Source: an uncultured Peptococcaceae bacterium (lineage in GTDB: Bacteria; Bacillota; Desulfotomaculia; Desulfotomaculales; Desulfocucumaceae). From it: 18,242 nucleotides of DNA. This document shows, in pieces, positions 14,219-18,242 of this stretch. The stretch is from assembly GCA_958417755.1 (NCBI GenBank), contig CATZDY010000050.1, forward strand, positions 1 to 18,242, written 5' to 3'. Made by a program: the position numbers and the translations under genes. The notes under the pieces are model-generated. The model saw only the letters and a program-made list of their open reading frames with translations, had not been told where the DNA came from and did no database searches. Position 1 is the stretch's first letter, and each line of letters opens with the position of its first letter.

Positions 14219-14237
14219 TCATTGTTTATTACAATCA
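14219..14237. promoter_or_regulatory. Possible second operator between hma and cadA genes
   Basis: TCATTGT (14219-14225) and ACAATCA (14231-14237) form an inverted repeat with one mismatch around five bases. The half-site resembles TGATTGTT of the operator at 14528-14545. It lies at the stop codon of the hma gene, ahead of the 155-base gap before cadA. The spacing differs from the main operator, so the assignment is weak. Confidence 0.25.
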
Positions 14238-14243
14238 TTAGGG

Positions 14244-14462
14244 TTAAGCCAATACCGTAACGTCTGGGTCAATTTTTTTAATGCTTTTTTTCGCTTGAAC
14301 CAGCACAGCGGCAAAGTCATCCTCTGCTGCTTCTAACACCATTTTTTGCCCCATAAAACTAACGCTAACCATTGTAACCCCCTCAATTTTTTCTACAGCA
14401 TTTTCAATTTTTGCTGCACAATTGGCACAATCCAAATCCTGTAGTTTGATGACTTTTTTCAT
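14244..14462 (-). CDS. Stand-alone heavy-metal-associated (HMA) domain protein
   Basis: This 72-residue ferredoxin-like metal-binding protein starts MKKVIKLQDLDCANCAAKIE. The metal motif DCANC (Cys13, Cys16 with the adjacent Asp12) is the form found at the N-terminus of Zn/Cd ATPases (ZntA/CadA) rather than the MxCxxC of copper chaperones. It lies directly upstream of the P1B-2 ATPase gene that lacks such a domain, so it is probably the pump's detached metal-delivery module. Its C-terminus (KKIDPDVTVLA) is that of CadA HMA domains. AAAGGGG lies about ten bases upstream of the ATG. A sigma-A promoter with an ArsR-type palindrome precedes it, and the 155-base gap to cadA shows no terminator. 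Confidence 0.9.
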   Translation of the reverse strand: MKKVIKLQDLDCANCAAKIENAVEKIEGVTMVSVSFMGQKMVLEAAEDDFAAVLVQAKKSIKKIDPDVTVLA

Positions 14463-14527
14463 TCAAAGAAATCCCCTTTCTCCCTCAGTTTTTGCTTTTT
14501 TTAGGTCAAAATATTCTCAAACAATTA

Positions 14528-14545
14528 AACAATCATTTGATTGTT
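14528..14545. promoter_or_regulatory. ArsR/SmtB-type operator for the hma-cadA operon
   Basis: AACAATCA (14528-14535) and TGATTGTT (14538-14545) are perfect 8-bp inverted arms around two bases; imperfect matching extends each arm to about 12 bases, the 12-2-12 layout bound by ArsR/SmtB dimers. It lies just downstream of the -10 box, over the expected transcription start, so binding would block initiation. The ArsR-type protein at 11767-12141 is the obvious candidate regulator. Confidence 0.75.
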
Positions 14546-14554
14546 CATATGACT

Positions 14555-14582
14555 AGTATACCATTGCCTCCAAGAAAGTCAA
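14555..14582 (-). promoter_or_regulatory. Promoter of the hma-cadA operon
   Basis: On the minus strand TTGACT (14582-14577) and TATACT (14560-14555) are 16 bases apart, both close to consensus. Transcription would start near 14548, inside or at the edge of the palindrome 14528-14545. Confidence 0.7.
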
Positions 14583-14681
14583 TGGGAAAAAGATATGGCT
14601 TGCACATAAGTCATTGTAACAAAAAAGAAAATAAGCAAAATCAGGGCTCATCATGCTTTTTCCTTGCCAACCTAGGCCAAT

Positions 14682-14714
14682 AAAAAAAGCCAGTGTTATC
14701 AAACACCGGCTTTT
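14682..14714 (-). terminator. Intrinsic terminator of the MarR-MFS-CBS operon
   Basis: On the minus strand AAAAGCCGGTGTT pairs with AACACTGGCTTTT across a short loop (one G-U pair), and the stem runs into seven T residues. It lies about 90 bases past the CBS gene stop, so it ends the three-gene operon before the hma promoter. Confidence 0.85.
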
Positions 14715-14804
14715 CTTTTTCAAGTATATTCCTAATATTACCAACCATTGCCTGGCTGCTCTGGCATATATGAACCAACATTTTTGTCACCCGAATAGCA
14801 ATTG

Positions 14805-15284
14805 TTATTCGTCCTCCGGAGCAATGTGAAAGAGCCTTTGAAAAATATCCCGCATAATGGTGGAACGACTGATTACCCCTACCAATTTGCCCTTTTCCAG
14901 CACCGGGACTTTTTTAATTTTTTTCTTGGACAATATCTTTGCCACTTCATCCACAGACTGATCCGGGGTAACCCAAATGACCTTCCGGGTGGCCAATTCC
15001 ATGACATTCCGGCTCATCAAATCAGCCACCTTTTCCTCAAAGGCTTCGTTGTCATTGACCACCACCGCTGTATCACCGATCAAAACAGATAGGGTTCCTT
15101 GTTTGGCCACTGCTTTCATAATATCCCCGTCACTGATAAAACCCATCACATATCGGTCATCATCAAGAATTGGTATACCGCCTATTTTTTTATTTACCAA
15201 AATCCGCACCACATCACCCAAGGTCTGGCTGTGGTGGCAGGTAAAGGCGTCTGTTTCCATCATTTCCCGAACGGGATGTTTCAT
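14805..15284 (-). CDS. CBS-pair protein
   Basis: This 159-residue cytosolic protein consists of two tandem CBS domains, about residues 1-60 and 85-145. Each has the expected start (VREMM, VADLMSRNV), the GGIPILDDD or KKVPVLEKG strand, and the VMGFISDGDI or LVGVISRSTI end. Paired CBS domains bind adenine nucleotides (AMP, ATP, NAD, c-di-AMP) and regulate partner proteins; Asp52 and Asp54 in SDGD and Ser141-Thr142 in SRST sit where ribose and phosphate contacts usually lie. There is no fused enzyme or transporter. Its ATG is three bases after the MFS stop and its ribosome binding site (GGAGG) lies in the last MFS codons, so the two are translationally coupled. A regulatory role toward the exporter is inferred. 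It could also be an independent nucleotide sensor. Confidence 0.88.
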   Translation of the reverse strand: MKHPVREMMETDAFTCHHSQTLGDVVRILVNKKIGGIPILDDDRYVMGFISDGDIMKAVAKQGTLSVLIGDTAVVVNDNEAFEEKVADLMSRNVMELATRKVIWVTPDQSVDEVAKILSKKKIKKVPVLEKGKLVGVISRSTIMRDIFQRLFHIAPEDE

Positions 15285-15287
15285 GCT

Positions 15288-16727
15288 TTAAGCCTCCATT
15301 CCGATTTCTTTTGCTATGCTTTGGGTGTGTCGTACTTTCAAAATCACAATAAGCAATCCCGCTGCCGCCAGAACAGCTGCCAAGGCATAGGCTACTCGAA
15401 TGCCGCTTAGGGTGGCTTGCACTTGCCCAGCTGCGCTATTGGCCATGGTCACCATGGTCATCACAGTAATTAAAATCCCCGTGCTAAGGGAGCCTGCAAT
15501 TTGTCGGCCCGTATTGGTAATGGCATTGCCGTGGGCGATGTAATCATTGTCCAAGGCATTGATCCCCCAAGTATTGATGGGCATATTGGCCAAGTTCAAA
15601 CCCAAGGCCTGACAAATCATCATGGCAATGATGTAAACCAGGGTTGTTTTCAAACCCATCAAGGCCAAACCTATCATTGAAATAGTCAGGAGAGACATTC
15701 CCAAGATACCGATGCCCCTAGGCCCGAAACGGTCAAACAACATGCCGCTAATGGGACTCATGATGGCCATGAGGACAGAACTGGGCACTGTTACCATACC
15801 AGTTACAAAGGCTGAATACCCCAATACATTTTGCAAATAGATGGGCAATAAAATGGTGCCCACAATTAACGAAGCATTGATAATCATATTGATGATGGCT
15901 GAATAGGTAAAAGCCGGTATTTTCATGATCCGCAGTTCCAAAAGCGGCTCTTTTAAGTGGAACTGCCGCCGGATAAACCAAACAAAACAAATGGCTCCCA
16001 CCACCACGGAAATGATAAGCAGCGGATGACTCCACCCCAAGGTGCTGGCGCTGGAGAAGCCGTAAAGCAAACCGCCAAAGGCCAGGGTAGAAAGGAGAAC
16101 AGATAAAATATCCAAGTGGGGATTTTTTTGTTCCCCCACGTTTTTTAAAAGAAATAGGCTTAAAACAGTGATGAGCAAAGCCAAGGGTAAAATTCCGGCA
16201 AACACAAATCGCCAGCCCATGGAGTCAATCACCCAGCCAGCCACCACAGGCCCGGCCGCTGGAGCACAACTGATCACAACCCCCACAATGCCCATGGCCA
16301 TGCCTCGTTTTTCTTTGGGAAACATCACCATAGGAATATAGGCAACCAAGGGCAAACCAATCCCTGCTCCCATGGCCTGCAAAACCCGGGCCACGATCAG
16401 CAATGGATACGAAGGGGCAACCACAGCCATCACGGTACCCACCATAAAGATAACCATGGAAGTTATAAATAACTTCCTGGTGGAAAACCGGTCAATCAAA
16501 TAGGCTGTCACAGGAATCATAATGCCATTCACCAGCATATAGATGGTGGTAACCCATTGAATCAAATCCGTAGTAACGTGAAACTCTTGCATGAGTTTCG
16601 GTAAAGCAGGAGATAAAATTGTTTGATTCAAAATGGCAACAAAGCCACCAGCAATAACCACAGCAATGGCCAGATAATCTTTTCGGGACAATATTGATTC
16701 TGCTGTTGACTGTTCCTTTTCCTTCAA
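15288..16727 (-). CDS. MFS multidrug exporter, DHA2 (EmrB/QacA) type
   Basis: This protein of about 479 residues would use the proton gradient to export drugs or other hydrophobic compounds. It shows about fourteen hydrophobic spans. LNQTILSPALPKLMQEF in TM1 (DHA2 motif D1, with N in place of D), YLIDRFSTRKLF after TM2 (motif A, D-x-x-G/S-x-R), ARVLQAMGAGIGLPL in TM4 (motif B), and GPVVAGWVIDSMGWRFVF in TM5 (antiporter motif C, G-P-x-x-x-G) can all be read. I chose the TTG at 16727 because AAGGGGG lies eight bases upstream; a TTG at 16751, overlapping the MarR stop, is the alternative and adds eight residues. It follows the MarR gene closely and precedes the CBS gene by three bases. The substrate is unknown. 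Confidence 0.9.
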   Translation of the reverse strand: MKEKEQSTAESILSRKDYLAIAVVIAGGFVAILNQTILSPALPKLMQEFHVTTDLIQWVTTIYMLVNGIMIPVTAYLIDRFSTRKLFITSMVIFMVGTVMAVVAPSYPLLIVARVLQAMGAGIGLPLVAYIPMVMFPKEKRGMAMGIVGVVISCAPAAGPVVAGWVIDSMGWRFVFAGILPLALLITVLSLFLLKNVGEQKNPHLDILSVLLSTLAFGGLLYGFSSASTLGWSHPLLIISVVVGAICFVWFIRRQFHLKEPLLELRIMKIPAFTYSAIINMIINASLIVGTILLPIYLQNVLGYSAFVTGMVTVPSSVLMAIMSPISGMLFDRFGPRGIGILGMSLLTISMIGLALMGLKTTLVYIIAMMICQALGLNLANMPINTWGINALDNDYIAHGNAITNTGRQIAGSLSTGILITVMTMVTMANSAAGQVQATLSGIRVAYALAAVLAAAGLLIVILKVRHTQSIAKEIGMEA

Positions 16728-16747
16728 TATGTATTCCCCCTTGATTT

Positions 16748-17185
16748 TCAATTTTCCTCTAAATTTTCCAACACCTTTAAAAGCAAACGCTTTAATTGTT
16801 CTTTTTCCCCAGCGCTTAATCCCTGGGTCATTCGTTTTTCCATGGCATCCAAGGCTTTAAAAAATAAAGGATAATAGGTTATCCCCTTTTGGGTCAGAAA
16901 CAAATGATTCACCCGGTTATCCTCTTTGCTTTTTTGGCGGTAAACAAATTCATTTTCCTCCATTCTGTTGAGAATATGGGTGACTGTAGATCCTTTGAGA
17001 GATAGATATTTCTCAATGTCTTTTTGACTGACTTTATGCATGTCTTGGGCCTCAAACAAATATAAAATGACCAGAGATTGGGCATAGGTAATGCCGTATT
17101 CTGCTAAGCATTGATCCAATAGCATTTTCTGACCATTAGAAATTTTCTTAAAATACTCACTATAATAAAACTTATCCTGTTCCAT
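16748..17185 (-). CDS. MarR-family transcriptional regulator
   Basis: This 145-residue winged-helix regulator has the MarR layout: an N-terminal dimer helix (YYSEYFKKISNGQKMLLD), the recognition unit SQKDIEKYLSLKGSTVTHILNRMEENEFV (about residues 53-81), the wing KSKEDNRVNHLFLT, and C-terminal dimer helices. Such proteins usually repress an adjacent exporter gene and let go on binding a small ligand, often the export substrate. I chose the ATG at 17185 because AGGTGGT lies just upstream and the sequence then starts at the family's usual position. An ATG at 17218 would add eleven residues but has no clear ribosome binding site. It leads the MFS-CBS operon, and its promoter contains an inverted repeat that is a probable autoregulatory site. 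Confidence 0.9.
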   Translation of the reverse strand: MEQDKFYYSEYFKKISNGQKMLLDQCLAEYGITYAQSLVILYLFEAQDMHKVSQKDIEKYLSLKGSTVTHILNRMEENEFVYRQKSKEDNRVNHLFLTQKGITYYPLFFKALDAMEKRMTQGLSAGEKEQLKRLLLKVLENLEEN

Positions 17186-17258
17186 AGTACCACCTGATGC
17201 AATAGTTTGATTGACCATGTTTTGCCATATCCATCAGCATCCCACCCTTACTAAATAG

Positions 17259-17301
17259 TTAGCATACTAAGTATCTTAAATCTATTTTTCCCTTTTGTCA
17301 A
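17259..17301 (-). promoter_or_regulatory. Promoter of the MarR-MFS-CBS operon with probable MarR operator
   Basis: On the minus strand TTGACA (17301-17296) and TAAGAT (17278-17273) are 17 bases apart. The inverted repeat TTAG-CATA-CTAA (17259-17270), extended by outer A/T matches, sits just downstream of the -10 box where a repressor would cover the start site. Confidence 0.65.
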
Positions 17302-17386
17302 TCCTAGCCAAAGACTACAAAATGACCAACCCTTTGGGTGTCAATTCCCTTCAACCATCCTTTGACCATCTCTCCTTCATTCTTAC

Positions 17387-17431
17387 AAAAGAAAGCCTCC
17401 TGATCCTTATTGGAACCAGCAGGCTTTCTTT
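17387..17431 (-). terminator. Intrinsic terminator of the SLH-protein gene
   Basis: Arms AAAGAAAGCCTCCTG (17388-17402) and CAGCAGGCTTTCTTT (17417-17431) pair with one mismatch around a 14-base loop. On the minus strand the stem ends in TTTCTTTTG. It lies 45 bases past the stop of the S-layer-homology gene and so ends its message. Confidence 0.8.
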
Positions 17432-17475
17432 CCATTTACCATATATGTTAGCCGTAGATTGAACCTACTGCTCAA

Positions 17476-18242
17476 CTACCCAACATTTTCTATCAAAAAC
17501 CGTACCAACTGCTCTAACACAACAGCCACTTCTCCCCTGGTGGCCAAATCTTGGGGCGCCAATTTCTGGCCCTCCTTGCCACGCAATATATCGGCATGAA
17601 TGGCAAAGGACATGGCTTCCCTGGCCCAAGGTGAAATTTGATCCGCATCGTTAAACTCACGGATGGCATTGCCCTCTACAGGGGTTTCCCAGCCCAGGTA
17701 CTGGACATATTGGTAAGTGAACACAGCCAATTCTTCTCTGGTTAAGTGACCATAGGGTTCAAAAAGATGTTCTCCTGTTCCTTGGGCAATGTGATGTTGC
17801 TCGGCCCAGGCCACTGGTTGGGCAAAATAGTCGCTGCTTTTTACATCAGCAAAGGTGGCATCTGCCAACCCCTGGGGATTCCCTGCCAAATGGTATAGAA
17901 CCGTGACCATCATACCCCGCTCCATAGGCATATCCGGCTTAAATAAAGATGCACTGACTCCAGCAAAAAGCTCCCTGGCAGTAACAAAGGCAATGGCTTC
18001 CTTGGCCCAATGATTCGCCGTATCCTCAAATGCCTTGCTGTTATCCCTGATATGCAAAGTACAGCTATTGGGCAAAAGAACCAACATGTTTTGTCCTTCA
18101 AGCACTGATAAGGGGATGATTTCCTCCTGCCCTTCTCCGATAATCCGCTCAGCTACCAACCCCCTGCTATCCTGACCTCTGGGCAGCGTAACCATAATAC
18201 CCCTGGACAGGGATGGTATGCCATTACCGTCAACCTGCATGT
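17476..18242 (-). CDS. S-layer-homology (SLH) domain protein, C-terminal part
   Basis: This is the 3' end of a larger gene that runs out of the window; 254 residues are visible. After about 70 residues of unassigned sequence, probably the end of a surface or enzymatic domain, come three SLH units of about 55 residues. The first begins at FEDTANHWAKEAIAF, the second at FADVKSSDYFAQPVAWAEQ, the third at FNDADQISPWAREAMSFA, and the units contain the RGMMVTVLYHLAG-type, TREELAVFTYQYV and TRGEVAVVLEQLV helices. SLH triplets attach proteins to pyruvylated secondary cell-wall polymers, so the protein is exported and wall-bound. A Met codon at the window edge is probably internal. The function of the N-terminal part is not visible. 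A terminator follows at 17387-17431. Confidence 0.9.
   Translation of the reverse strand, partial: MQVDGNGIPSLSRGIMVTLPRGQDSRGLVAERIIGEGQEEIIPLSVLEGQNMLVLLPNSCTLHIRDNSKAFEDTANHWAKEAIAFVTARELFAGVSASLFKPDMPMERGMMVTVLYHLAGNPQGLADATFADVKSSDYFAQPVAWAEQHHIAQGTGEHLFEPYGHLTREELAVFTYQYVQYLGWETPVEGNAIREFNDADQISPWAREAMSFAIHADILRGKEGQKLAPQDLATRGEVAVVLEQLVRFLIENVG

Noticed and set aside
14553..14744. A 63-codon minus-strand frame between the CBS and hma genes
   Set aside because: It spans the operon terminator and the -35/-10 region of the hma promoter and has no ribosome binding site.

Overview
The window looks like a chromosomal stretch from a member of the Bacillota, most likely an anaerobic Clostridia-type bacterium. 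This rests on strong AGGAGG-type ribosome binding sites, several TTG starts, clean sigma-A promoters (TTGACA-17-TATAAT type), an S-layer-homology protein, lipoproteins with short signal peptides, an MsrA-MsrB fusion, and a tiny holin-like type I toxin. Composition is moderate GC with very AT-rich intergenic DNA. I see no rRNA, tRNA, CRISPR array, insertion sequence or phage gene. The species cannot be named from sequence alone.

Layout. (1) 1-206: the end of a type I toxin-antitoxin locus, with a 26-residue membrane peptide on + and a convergent antisense RNA with its own promoter on -. (2) 487-1527 (-): methionine sulfoxide reductase MsrAB. (3) 2192-3210 (+): a small lipoprotein and a GNAT acetyltransferase. 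(4) 3527-4531 (-): an Rrf2-family regulator and a rhodanese lipoprotein, whose separate promoters carry the same operator-like signature at identical spacing. (5) 4786-7957 (-): a membrane diguanylate cyclase with a periplasmic solute-binding sensor, overlapping a downstream CodB-type nucleobase permease. (6) 8861-14462: a metal-efflux island with a Cu(+) ATPase CopA whose C-terminus is a fused CopZ-like domain, a divergent ArsR/SmtB repressor, a Zn/Cd-type ATPase and a stand-alone HMA-domain protein. (7) 14805-17185 (-): a tightly packed MarR regulator - MFS exporter - CBS-pair protein operon. (8) 17476 to the right edge (-): the C-terminus of an S-layer-homology protein.

How the parts fit. 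Much of the window concerns metal, thiol and redox stress and export: MsrAB repairs oxidised methionine, the Rrf2/rhodanese pair probably handles reactive sulfur, CopA and the P1B-2 ATPase export Cu(+) and Zn/Cd, and the MarR/MFS unit exports a small organic compound. The clearest regulatory logic readable from the DNA is the shared Rrf2 operator, an ArsR-type 8-2-8 palindrome at the start of the hma-ATPase operon, and a probable autoregulatory site under the MarR promoter.

Most worth following up: the antisense-regulated toxin at the left edge, the shared Rrf2 promoter architecture, and an in-frame CopA-CopZ fusion that keeps a perfect internal Shine-Dalgarno and ATG, so that one gene could make both pump and chaperone. 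No wholly new multi-gene system is evident.
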